Program-made: the position numbers and the translations under genes
The notes under the pieces: generated by a model
Database searches by the model: none
Seen by the model: only the letters and a program-made list of their open reading frames with translations
What the model was told of the DNA's origin: nothing
Assembly: GCA_949825065.1 (NCBI GenBank)
Contig: OX463864.1
Location: 15,265,327-15,329,326 of the forward strand
Source of the DNA: Odontocerum albicorne
Lineage: Eukaryota; Arthropoda; Insecta; Trichoptera; Odontoceridae
Length of the DNA stretch: 64,000 nt
Reading direction: 5' to 3'
Part shown: positions 10,990 to 24,400 of the stretch, piece by piece
Layout of the letters: the number at the start of each line of letters is the position of its first letter
Numbering within the stretch: the first letter of the stretch is position 1

Positions 10990-11195
10990 TAAATAAATAT
11001 AGGTTTATTGATAGCAACATAGTATGTGCATAATATATTTAAATACACTCCAAAAATACATAAATGGCAGAAAATATAATACATTTAAGAGAGAAGCTAT
11101 CAAAAGGTCTGGGCTCATCTAATAACATCCTCCAGCCAAGATACCATACATCCCGCCAATATAGGGCGAGCCCAGCCGCGAGGACATCAGATGTT
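10990..11195. mobile_element. ~205-bp insertion splitting the 19-bp array
   Basis: Unrelated sequence from AAATAAATAAATATAGGTTT to AGCCGCGAGGACATCAGATG separates the two repeat blocks. The AAATAAAT run at one edge looks like a retroposon tail in antisense; the family is not identified. Confidence 0.5.
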
Positions 11196-11690
11196 CGAAG
11201 CGTAAGACGCACTTCGAACTATAAGACGTACTTTAAACCATAAGACACATTTCGAACCATAAGACACACTTCGAACCATAAGACACATTTCGAATCATAA
11301 GACACATTTCGAATCATAAGACGTACTTCAAACCATAAGACACATTTCGAACCATAAGTCACACTTCGAACCATAAGACACATTTCGAATCATAAGACAC
11401 ATTTCGAATCATAAGACGTACTTCAAACCATAAGACACATTTCGAACCATAAGTCACACTTCGAACCATAAGACACATTTCGAATCATAAGACACATTTC
11501 GAATCATAAGACGTACTTCAAACCATAAGACACATTTCGAACCATAAGTCACACTTCGAACCATAAGACACATTTCGAATCATAAAACGCACTTCGATCT
11601 ATAATACGCACTTCGAACCATAAGACGCACTTCGAACCATAAGGCGCACTTCGAACCATAAGACACACTTCGAACCATAAGATGCACCCA
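11196..11690. repeat. 19-bp minisatellite, block 2, with ~95-bp higher-order unit
   Basis: Same unit family, but the block GACGTACTTCAAACCATAAG recurs near 11320, 11415 and 11510, a 5-unit (about 95-bp) higher-order repeat. Just beyond, at 11718-11740, GTGCGTCTTATGGTTCGAA is an inverted copy of the unit. Confidence 0.85.
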
Positions 11691-12357
11691 AATTTTAGTC
11701 GATTTTTTTAATAAAAATGTGCGTCTTATGGTTCGAAAAATATAGTATTTCTTTCTAATATAAGTTGAGTATGGGTCATGTTTTGTTTTATTTATTTAAT
11801 CAAATATTCTACTCGTATAATACAAGCATTCGCCAAATGCTATACCTGTATACAAATTTATAACTGAAGAACTAACCTTATTTATATATGATATAAGCTA
11901 ACTTAATTTTAGTTTATGAGTCATGTTTCATGGACGCATAAGTCTTAATTCTAAATTTTAATTACAATATTGTAACCATTATAAAGGTCGAATTCGATGG
12001 TAACTTTTGCAAAAAAATAATATAAATTGCTTTTTTTCAGAGTATTTTGCTCGAAATTCTAAAATGTTAAAACAAATTAAAAACTATATAATAAATAGAA
12101 AAAAATCTGTGTAAACGATTTAAAAAAAAAGCGCCATAATGCATTTCAAATTAATAAAAAAACAACAAAACAAATTAGAAAAAATAATCATAATATAAAT
12201 TATTTCATTTTAATGGGCCTTAGATTTAAACGGTTCTAACTGTGAAAATATGTGTTCGGAATGTTTTTTTTTTTTCGTGAAATTTATTTAATTATGTAAC
12301 AAGATAAAATATTAGTGAAATAATCGTTAAATATTACGATATCCTTCGTTGTCTGAA

Positions 12358-12431
12358 ATGCTTCTTTTATTCAGTGTGGTTCTACTTTACACCGTTAACG
12401 TCGCAGCCAGTGAGGGGAGAATGTCATTTTT
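12358..12431 (+). CDS. HisCl1: HisCl1 coding exon 1 (signal peptide)
   Basis: ATG at 12358 opens [20 protein letters not shown], a clear signal peptide, and the exon stops at donor GTAAGT (12432). It leaves two bases (TT) that join the first base of exon 2 to make Leu25, so phase fits exactly. It is too short to appear as a long open frame; signal sequence, donor and phase together support it. Confidence 0.75.
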
Positions 12432-15400
12432 GTAAGTAATTTCACAAGCTTATTTAATATTACAATCTTTACCAGGCATATCAGACACGCGGCCCGTGTC
12501 TGATATGCCTGATAAGTAAGTAAGTATACCTCCAACAAAAAGTCGAGATTTCTTAAGGGGGTATACTACTCTGGAAATTTGAAAATAATCGTTTCTTTTT
12601 TCATTTTCTTAAAGTTTAGACCTTTAAGAATATGTTCTCAGAAGGAAATTTTAAAATTCTCAATATTTACGAAGTTATAGCTATAAATGAGGCAGCAATT
12701 ACGCCGCACCGGAATTAATCAGACAACAATCTCAAAACTTTAAAAGCGTTTTTTTTTTTTTTTTCAAAACTACTTTTTCGACCTGGTCGACATAAAATCT
12801 CAAATGCTGTCAAACTAATTGCCTTCAAATTTAGTATAAAACTTTGATAAATGTTTTACTATCGTTTCTACCTTGGAAGTTTTAAAACTATTTTTTTACT
12901 ATTTTTTTTTTAAATTTGAAAAAAAGGATAATAGATTTTGTTTTTCAGACGTGGATCTTTTTTCTTGTTGGTACCAACTATAACGATATTATTTTTTATC
13001 AAGAAACTTTGACAAGTTTTGTACATTCTCAAATCATCAATAAACAAACTGTAAAAAATGTGTAGGAAAAATATTTTTTGTTTTTTTTTTTTTTTCAAAA
13101 AACACCCGAAATTTACGCCTCTAGAATAGAATTCCCCTTAAATAAAAATTATTTAACGATGGAACATTTACATGCGGATTAGTTTCCCAAAGTGTTCTCT
13201 TTCGTAACTCGTTTATTGGGTAGGTTTGGGAGCACATGTGTATACGAGCAACTGTTTTCGTTATTGAAAAATAACGAAACTCCAGATTAGTCGAGATTAA
13301 GCGATGAGCAACTATCATGTTTGAATATTACGACGGCTTAAAGGCATCCCACCAAATTATTATTGCTATGTGGAAAATTATGTCAAATGACCTCAAAAAC
13401 ATATTGTATATATATTAGTAATTTTTGTGTTCATTCTTTATAAATGCTGGAAAATAAATTTAAAAAATAACGACTATCCCCTCCATTTTGCTTGGTTTTC
13501 AATATTGTAAACGTGCGACGCTCGGCTAAATATAAAACAGCTTAAGTAGCCCTTGGTGCAAAAGAGTTTGACATGCCTGCTCTATACTATAACTATAGAT
13601 ATAACAATGTTGTATGATATTTTTATCTGTGGACGCACATGTGAAAAGTACACGCGTCGACTTTTTAATTTCAGCTTTATAAAATAGCCTACCTATATCA
13701 CGCCGTAGGCAGAGAAGATATAGCGCTACACTTTCTTATCACGTTATACTTTTTTTGCCTCATCTACGTCCATACATCTTATATTACAACTCCTTCAATT
13801 TTTCCTTATTACTTATCTTTCCTTCAATCAATAATATATTTACTTTCAACAACCATATCTTTTTTTCTACTCTTAGAATCTTTCACGCTTTAGGTTATGT
13901 TTGCATTACAGGTTTGTTTGATTAGACATTCATCATGTCCTTCTGCATCCATAGATCTTCTCATACAGCTTCTAAGATTTTTTTCTTTAAAAATACACTC
14001 GATAATAATATGAGCTTTGAGATGAAATCCCGCATGTTTCTCGAGGACTTTCAAAGAGCTTTGAACTGTTTTTTTATTGATGATTGAATTTTTTTACATT
14101 ATTCTATTTTTTCTCCGTCCGTGATGGAGGAGTTTTGTACATTTAGAAGCATCCTTTATATTTATCCCCGTCCGTGATGGACGAGTATTGTAAATTTAGA
14201 AGCATCCTTTATATTTTTTCTCCGTCCGTGATGGAGGAGTTTTGTAAATTTAGAGCATCCTTTATATTTTCCCCCGTCTGTTATGGAGGAGTTTTATAAA
14301 TTTAGAAGCATCCTTTATATTTTCCCCCGTCCTTGATGGAGGAGTTTTGTAAATTTAGAAGCATTTTTTATATTTTTCCCCGTCCGTGACGGAGGAGTTT
14401 TGTAAATTTAGAAGCATCCTTTATATTTTTCCCCGTCCGTGATGGACGAGTATTGTAAATTTAGAAGCATCCTTTGTATTTTTCCCCGTCCGTGATGGAG
14501 GAGTTTTGTAAATTTAGAAGCATTTTTTATATTTTTCCCCGTCCGTGACGGAGGAGTTTTGTAAATTTAGAAGCAACCTTTATATTTTTCCCCATCCGTG
14601 ATGGACGAGTATTGTAAATTTAGAAGCATCCTTTGTATATTTCCCCGTCCGTGATGGAGGAGTTTTGTAAATATAGAAGCATCTTTTATATTTTTGCCCC
14701 TCCGTGACGGAGGAGTTTTGTAAATTTAGAAGCACCTTTATATTTTTGCCCTCCGTGATGGGGAATTTTGTAAATTTAGAAGCATCCATTATATTTTTCC
14801 CCGTCCGTGACAGAGGAGTTTTGTAAATTTAGAAGCACCTTTACATTTTTCCCCTCCGTGATGGGTAGTTCTGTAAATTTAGAAGCATCCTTTATATTTG
14901 TCCCCGTCCGTGATGGACGAGTATTGTAAATTTAGAAGCATCCTTTATATTTTTCCCCGTCCGTGATGGACGAGTATTGTAAATTTAGAAGCATCTTTTG
15001 TATTTTTCCCCGTCCGTGATGGAGGAGTTTTGTAAATTTAGAAGCATTTTTTATATTTTTCCCCGTCCGTGACGGAGGAGTTTTGTAAATTTAGAAGCAT
15101 CCTTTATATTTTTCCCCATCCGTGATGGACGAGTATTGTAAATTTAGAAGCATCCTTTGTATATTTCCCCGTCCGTGATGGAGGAGTTTTGTAAATGTAG
15201 AAGCATCTTTTATATTTTTGCCCCTCCGTTACGGAGGAGTTTTGTAAATTTAGAAGCACCTTTATATTTTTGCCCTCCGTGATGGGGAATTTTGTAAATT
15301 TAGAAGCATCCATTATATTTTTCCCCGTCCGTGACAGAGGAGTTTTGTAAATTTAGAAGCACCTTTACATTTTTCCCCTCCGTGATGGGTAGTTCTGTAA

Positions 15401-18400
15401 ATTTAGAAGCATCCTTTATATTTTTCCCCGTCCGTGATGGACGAGTATTGTAAATTTAGAAGCATCCTTTATATTTTTCCCCGTCCATGATGGAGGAGTT
15501 TTGTAAATTTAGAAGCATCCTTTATATTTTTTTTCCCGTCCGTGACGGAGGAGTTTTGTAAATTTAGAAGCACCTTTATATTTTTCCCCTCCGTGATGGG
15601 GAGTTTTGAAATTTAGAAGCATCCTTTATATTTTTCCCCATCCGTGATGGAGGAGTTTTATAAATTTAGAAGCACCTTTATATTTTTGTTTCAATTTCTT
15701 ATTCAATGATCAGTCTTTTTTGTCTATATTTTTAAATTTTTTAGACATGATTTCAAAGTTATATAATGATATCTTGAGTGTTGTGGAGACGATTTTTACT
15801 TTTTGTTGTGCTTGTTGTATGAATATTTTGATTTTTGTTTATACGCATTTGTATTCCCCTTTCATATTGATTTAATGAGTGACGCCTGGTTTGGTGCAGA
15901 GCGGGTTTCCGTCTTTAGACGGCTCCGTATTGTGTTTGTGACTTAAATAGACTTGTACGTTTGTATATGCTTGTTTCGTTGCATTTTATTTTGTAATTGT
16001 TTTGATTTTGTTTTGTATATATTGTCGTTTTGTAATGTATGAAATAATCACTACCAATTTATTATTATTATAAGATACAATGTACCGTTTATAATTAAAT
16101 AAATAAATTTACTAGAAACATACAAATGTTTGTAGTTACGAGTGCAAAAAACGTAGTTTAAAATCACAGTTTATGTCTACGTTCGTTTACATTGAGTTAT
16201 ATAACACCTTACACCATCATGTACTTGGACCTTTCTGTCATGTATGTCCGCATCTTAATATTGTTAGTGAAGTTTATTTCTATATTTACATGTCCGGGCA
16301 GGTAAACGAGACCCACCGCTGAGAGAGCGATTACCGCTTCCGTAATGCATAATATACAAACATATTACACGTAATTTCTTAGCCATACAATAGCGATAAG
16401 TAGCAAAAGGCAGCGGCGGACTGGCAATTTAGACCGTCCCCTTTTATCAAATACTTCACGCACCCCTACTCCCGACATTTTATGACTTATACACACCATC
16501 ATGCAATTTCCCTGTCGGGATAGGCAGAAAGATTTTCGATTCGAGACCTTTGTAATTCCACATCAATATATGTATGTAAATATTAAACAACCATGGAAAA
16601 ACAACATATCCTTTCTTTACTCCTTTTGCTGTATTAAACAACTCACATATTCAAAAAGGGATAAAGCAAGGATGCGGTTTGTCACCCTAGTTGTTTATTT
16701 TTACAGTAGACAGTTATTTGATAATTTATTTTTTGATGCAAAAATGTTCATAATTACTCTTTTTTTAAGACAAGATCATGAACAATTGAGATGCGATTGA
16801 GTTTCGTAACTGGTTCAGGATATACAATACATGTATTTTACTTTTCGCAGGATACCTGCGTTAACGCGACTATTAAAAATGATTTATAAGCTATAAAAAC
16901 GTGAGCATAAGCCAATTAATGCAAGTCAAACTTTATTTGCAGAATATAAAACCAATATGTCGTGCAATTTTTACACGATTCTAGCCCAGTTTTCTCGCAA
17001 TCGTAGCCATTCGCGATGTTAATTTTAATTTCCTCGGCAAGTGTGTAGCTAATAATTCTCCATTTTTGTCTATGTGATCTCTCTCTTCTCGTAGGAGCTG
17101 ATCAAATGACGTGTCTTCTGTTTTTATTTGCGATGTTTTTTTTTTATTTGAAACTTTACACTGAATATTTCGGCCCATTGGCACACCGGAAAAATCTCGA
17201 TAGTCCACCCGCCCAGTACGGCGCTGGCTGGCTAAAGGAATTTTAAAATAACATATTTTTTCTTTATGAAGACAGTGAAGAACGTAAATGCACTTTAAGA
17301 CCGTGTGAAAATGTAAAAAATGCAGTGGCGATTTTTCATGCCACAAAATGGATCCATTCAGAGACGGAACGATATATTTTGGAGTCTGAGTCACACATTC
17401 GAAAACGGGCCCTCGCAATAAGACCCCGCCATTTTTTTCTTAACACTTTTTTTGTAAAAATTGTTACAATATTTTCTTCTTACTTTTATTTGGCTTCGTC
17501 AATGAAGCTTTCGGTTCAAGAACAACTAAGTAGGCACCTTACTCGCAGTCCGTACGTGGAGAAGTAACAATACTGGCACACGTCTAGCGCGCGAGTTATT
17601 GCAAGACAAGATGTTTATCAAACTTGGACTGTTTTTTAGAACTCTCTCAATTGAACATATTTTATGTAAAAATGGTTACAGAAAACAAAACAGGTAGAAA
17701 CTCAACTCCTAAGGCTAAGCATGTATCATATATGCATTTCAGTGTATTTTTTTGTCAGAAATCATAATGTTCTTTATTTTTTTTCACGCATGTTAAAAAT
17801 GTATACACACATTGAATAATTATAAATTCATTGTAATTTATTTTTATCAAACACTGTTTATTCCACTTTTTGTAACAGTATAACCCTACGAGTTTGAAGG
17901 CTTTCACCTCATCTTCAGGGGAGCACAAACAAGACTAAATTATGTTTGAACTGGTACCGATATTCAACGGTTGGGGACTGAGGGGTAAGGGAGGCATGGG
18001 ACGATTTCGACCAAGAGCGGAGAGATTTTTGGGATATAACTGTTTACCAGATGTTCGGATCGATGTACTGACTTAGAAATTTCTAGGGCCTCTAATCTGT
18101 CCAATTTATTTATGTTACTACTGATATGTAAGAATTTGGCATCATCGATAGAAAAAGTATGGTTTTCACGGTGACAATGATTAGCCATTTCAGAATAAAT
18201 TAGAGGATTTATTTTGTCTTGTTTGTGCTCCCCTGAAGATGAGGTGAAAGGCTTGAAACCGGTAGGGTTATACCGTTACAAAAAGTGGAATAAACAGTGT
18301 TTGATAAAATAAATTACAATGTCTTTAAACCTCCACAACGTTAATGCCTTAACTATAAACAACAATTATAAATTCAGTATTTATTGAGTTATATCTAAAA

Positions 18401-21400
18401 TTAAAACTCCAAATTAAATAAAACATACATATATTTTATTTAACTATCGCAAGTACTTAAATTGATGGCCGTTCTGGTCCATGCACAGCTGATAACATCA
18501 AGTATAATTTGTTTTGGTATTTGGGCGCATTATCTTTCAATGGCTGCTGTCAAATCATTAACTGGCGCCAATTTTGTGCCATAAACGTTATCTTTGTTGA
18601 GCCCCCATAAAAAAATCCTGTGCCGTGAGGTCTGGCAGCGCGGGGGGTATTCAATGCTACCTCTACGTCCAATCCATTATTTATTCAGCCAATTTCCATC
18701 AAGATAGACCCTCACATCACGATGATAGTGGAGAGGTGCTTGCTGTAAATAAAATTCCTCCTCATTCCTAAACTCCTCATGGCTGCGTAGTATGACAAAT
18801 TTCAGCAGCAAGTTCTATTAAACCAAGAGTTCCCAAACTTGTTTCGACCGCAGACCCCTTTACCAAAAACTTTTAAAACTGTCAACCCCCTTAGTCATTT
18901 ACTTTACTTACTCAAATTAATAAGTTTGTACAGTACTCGATATTAAATATTTCACTAGATATCAAACTTTTCATTTTAATCACTTGTAATTAAGGATTGA
19001 AAAAGATAAAAGGACTACGGATTATGGCATTATCTTCTGCAATGTTTAATATTGAAATATCTATACAAAATAACAAAAAAATATAGAATTATTGAAACTC
19101 AACCATATAGAACCCGCCAGAATGTATTGCGTACAGGGAAAATGTAATATATACAATTTCCTGACGAAAATAAAAGCAAAAAAATACGAGCAGTTTATTT
19201 CTGACATTTATGAAATAAATATGTAAATTCAAAATAAGTACAAATATTGACAAATATTCTTAATTATGTACCTATTGGAATCATAGATATTTTGAAGTAA
19301 CAAACAAATAGCAGTAGTAAGGGGGGTCTCTTTTTGCTGTCGCCGACCCCCAAATTTTTATATTGAAACTATCGACCCCAGAGAGTCGATATCGGCCACT
19401 TTGGGAACTCTTGTATTAAACAGTACGGTGTAAAAGTGTGTATAACTTTTTTTGGACACCCTGTATTGTATACATATAGCAAAATAAACTATGAATGCGC
19501 TCAATTATCAAATATAATAAATTCAGAAATTATTTAGATCTTAACCTATATTTAACCTGTATTTAAAAAAAACTGTATTAGTACCTGTTTCATTGTTTCA
19601 AATTTTAAGTAGTTTTTACAATAGTATCCATGTCCTAAGTGCGGGCGAAAACAAAAATAACAGATACTGTTTGTTATTTTCGATATAAAAAAGTCTAACA
19701 CCGTCAGGCCGTGGCAAAATTTAGGAATAGCTCTCAAAAAAATATTCAAATTGGGCCCTAACTTTGCGCCCACCTTAGCTCTGTACCCAAAGACAACTGT
19801 CACCCTCCTTCACAGCACCAGTTTTGAGTCATTTAATATCTTCAACAACCATCAACATCTGTAAGACGGGTGCCTCCAACATCTATTCGATACCATCTTT
19901 TTCTCTCAGTGTTCTTCCTTGTGATCTATTGTACATGATAGGAAACATTTAAGTACAGGTTATTGAGTGTGATATTAGAATTATTCAATGATTATTTTTT
20001 TAAATATTTTCAGAGCTAATTCATCATATCAAGAAATAGAGGTGAAGAACCCAGAGAGCAGCCTGTCCCTACAAGACATCCTGCCCATCAAGACCAAGTA
20101 CTATGACAAGAACAGGGCGCCCAAGCTACTGGGGCAGCCCACCATTGTGTATTTCCATGTCACCGTGCTTTCCCTTGATTCCATCAACGAGGAGTCTATG
20201 GTAAGCTTCTAAATATGAGTCAATGCATTATTATCCCGTTGTACTTTTTGGTTGTCCTTTCAATTACAACTTTTTGAATTGTAAATGTTGTATTTTAGAT
20301 AATATTGAGAAGGAATTCATTAATAACATAACTACTTGAATAAATTGTTGTCAATAAATTGAATTATATTATTATAAAAATTTACGTTTGATAAATTGTA
20401 GCGTTCTGTTTAATTTTTTTCTTAATGTTAAAGTTTTTTTTCTCCGATAGTGACACTAAAATTATGATGTGTACACTAAAATTATGATGTGTATATCAAT
20501 GGCATCTTATACTTAAAGAAATATGGTAATGAAACAAAAAATAATTAAAAAACATTTAAAATAATTAAAAAAATATTATTTTCAGATTATTCAATTCTTG
20601 TAAATTGTTTTTTGCATGCTTCAATTTCTTCCAACTTACCCATTATAAATCTTCAAATGAACTTGAATATTTCAATACCAAAGAAAAACATTTATGTGTC
20701 TTTCCAGACGTATGTTGCAGACATCTTCCTCGCCCAGTCCTGGAGGGATCCTCGTCTCCGGCTCCCGGAGAACATGAATGAGGAATACCGCATCCTGGAT
20801 GTGGACTGGCTTAACAACATCTGGAGGCCTGACTGTTTCTTCAAGAATGCCAAGAAGGTCACCTTTCATGAGATGAGCATACCAAACCATTACCTCTGGC
20901 TGTATCATGACAAAACTTTGCTCTATATGTCCAAGTATGATTTTCTTTTTTATGTTTTTGTTAAGTTTGATAAACCAGTGGAAAAAATTACTAATGAATA
21001 AATTACTTTATTATTCCACTATGTAATTACATTTAACATCGTGACACATGAAATGAACTAGTTATTATTATTTTTGGTTAGTTGGAAGATAATGCTACAT
21101 GACAATAAACTCACAAGGCTGTACTGTATACAACATAAGTATAATATAGTACAATGATCCATATTTGTTACAAGAGCAATGTTAAGGTCTAACCGGTATC
21201 TTGTTTCATCGGAAGCGTGTGATTTATTCATACAAAGGAAATATGTTACTGAGAAGTGAAACGTTTTACATTAAATATTCTAATATAGAGTTCAAATTAA
21301 AACCAAGTTTAATATATGTTGAGCCAAACAAGAACACACAAGCAATTATGAAGCAGTCTTGCTTCATAATTGCTTGTTTCATTGTAAAAAATTATAATTT

Positions 21401-24400
21401 TAGGAAAACATAGTTTATGTAAACAGTCTTTGGGCAGAGAAATTTAATTCAAATAAATTTAAATTAAAAATTTCTGATATTTTTTAATCTTCTATGTACT
21501 TGTACATCTCAAGTGTCTCTGATGTTGACCTAAGTTCTGCAATCAACATTTCTTTGATATCCTTCTCTATCTTACCATATCTTGAAAATATGCTTCTCAA
21601 ATACAATTCCTTATGCAAAAAATACGCAACACATTCCTGACGAAGATTGGTGATTTTTATAACGTCCCGTATTTGTTACATAATTTTTTTTAAATGTAAC
21701 AAGGCGACTCTTTGATAAGGGGAGAGCAAGGAATGAGGAGCTTTTGAAGGCATGTGTGTGAATGGCTGATGCAAATATAGAGCTTGTGATAAGGAGTTGG
21801 AAGACATGATTTTGTGTGTAATGATGTGTGCGTAGTTTGAATGTTTCAGCTGAGTGTTTTACTATTTAACTCTTACAGGCTTAGTGGTCCACGTTATGTA
21901 CCACCTTTTTTGACGCAGTACTGCACAATGGTACTTGCTGCACGAAAGCTCAGATTATGTACCACTTCGTATAATATAACACTTATGACTCATATCCGCA
22001 CAACTGCAGGTCTGGTCCTGTTCAAATTCATTTAGTTTCTAATATTATTGACAGTTAGTTGTTCTTGGTGTGCCGACTTGTGCGTATAAAAGAAAACATT
22101 ATATATTTGTATTAAATTTTAATAAAAAAAAGTTGTGTTGTGATAAAATTGACTTCAGTAATTGTGGTAAATTTATATTTAGGTTAAAAATTTATTTTAC
22201 TTGGATGTATTTTGGCATTATTTGGTGGTACATTAGAAGTACCAGTGGAAATATGGACTAGTGGTACATAAGTTATACCACCTCACCAGGAGTTCCTTGG
22301 CCTACCGAGGAAGTGGAAATATGTTTATTTAGCATTTGTGTGTATCATTTTTCAAACACATTAAAAAAAATAATGAGAAACTTGACTTTTTATTTTGTGT
22401 GCAGCCTGAGTAAAAATAAGTGAAGTTTACCTGTGCCTGTGCCTGTAAGGGTTAAGACAAATATATGAGTGCACAGTAAGGAATGAGAGGACTTCATCAT
22501 AGGCCTTGCCTAGAGAAACGGTTGTCTATATCAACAAATTGGGTTCACTTATACATTTGTACTCTACGGTTAGTCTTTCCATTAAAACAAGGGTAATTGT
22601 AAATATTTCAATTTGTTTTAATCTTTCATTGTTCACCCCCATACATTCCAATTATGTAACTCATAGAACTACCCTTTTTAGCAACCGTATCTTTTGACTT
22701 ATTTACATTCATTGACAAATCTTATTCTTAACACTTACTTATTGTCTGCAGGTTGACTTTGACAAATCTTATTCTTAACACTTATTGTCTGCAGATTGAC
22801 TTTGACAAATCTTATTCTTAACACTTATTGTCTGCAGATTGACTTTGACAAAGCTTATTCTTAATACTTATTGTCTGCAGGTTGACTTTGACAAATCTTA
22901 TTCTTAAAACTTATTGTCTGCAGATTGACTTTGACAAATCTTATTCTTAGCACTTATTGTCTGCAGATTGACTTTGACAAATCTTATTCTTAACACTTAT
23001 TGTCTGCAGGTTGACTTTGGTCCTCTCATGTGCCATGAAGTTTGAATCATATCCTCACGATACACAGATTTGCTCGATGATGATAGAGAGTTGTAAGTAA
23101 TCTATTTATTTTGTATTTTTTATCAGAAAATAATGTTTTAATTTATAAAATATTTCATAACACTTCTTATCACCAACATTTATGTTTTATTTATTTTCTC
23201 AATACAGGCTTAGTCCATTACATTTGATTGAAAAATACAAAAAATGTTAACATTAAAAAAATTATACCAGGTCTGCACCTATGAAACCGGAATTTGTTCA
23301 AAGATGGCTCTAGTTGTCAATGTAGTGACAGTCAAACCACGTCATTGGCGACTTTTTCTTGTGTTTACATATGTCAGACTTTTAACTCACAACAATACAA
23401 GTTTAATACAACTACATATGTTTTCATAGCGTTGAACGTGTCTGTTTTTGTGCCTGAAAACAACGATTTGCGGACAGCATTGATTTTCTGTTACCATTTA
23501 AAGAAAATTGCTGCAGAATCGCATCGAATGCTTGTCGAAGCTTACGGTGACCATGCTCTTGGTAAATCACAGTGCTTTGAGTGGTTTAAAAATTCAAAAG
23601 TGGCGATTTTGACGTGAGAAACAAAGAACGTGGAAGACCACCGAGAAAGTATGAAGTCGCCGAATTGCAAGCATTGTTGGATGAGGATGACGCTCAAACG
23701 CAACAACAACTCGCCGATCAATTAAATTTGACATGAGTAGCCGTCTCCATACGTTTGAAAGCCATGGGAAAGATCCAGAAGGTGGGAAAATGGGTTCCAC
23801 ATGAATTGAATGAAAGACAGCAGGAAAACCGAAAAACCACTTGCGAAATGCTGCTCGCTAGGTACAAAAGAAAATCAATTCTCCATCGAATTGTGACTGG
23901 CGATGAAAAATGGATATATTTCGAGAATCCTAAGCGTAAAAGATCGTGGGTAACTCCAAGCAAACCAGCAACATCGACTGCAAGGCCAAATCGCTATGGA
24001 CGGAAGACATTGCTCTGTGTTTGGTGGGATCAGAAGGGTGTTATCTATTATAAGCTGGTTAAACTTGATGAAACCGTTAATACTGAACGCTACCGACAAC
24101 AAATGATGGATTTGAACCAAGCATTGCGTGAAAAACGACCAGAATATCAAAAGAGGCAACACAAAGTGATAATGCACCATCGCACACAGAAAAACCGGTC
24201 TAGGAAACGATTGAGGCGTTTAGTTGGTAAATACTTTCCCATGCGGCTTACTCACCAGATTTGGATCCATCCGATTACTACTTATTTGCATCAATGGGAC
24301 ACGCACTTGCTGAGCAGCGCTTCACTTCTTACGAAAATGGCTCGATGATTGATTTACCTCAAAAGAGCAACAGTTTTTTTGGCTGGCATCCACAAATTGC

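Noticed and set aside
10588..11084. Long overlapping minus-strand open frames with repeating ASYGSKCVLWFE-type peptides
   Set aside because: They are translations of the 19-bp minisatellite; all three frames are open because the unit lacks stops, and nothing else supports a gene.
14580..15313. Two identical 69-codon minus-strand frames
   Set aside because: They arise from the 524-bp higher-order duplication of the 53-bp minisatellite, not from a duplicated gene.
14105..15690. CRISPR-like regular repeat spacing
   Set aside because: Adjacent units are similar throughout, with no unique spacers, and the context is a eukaryotic intron.
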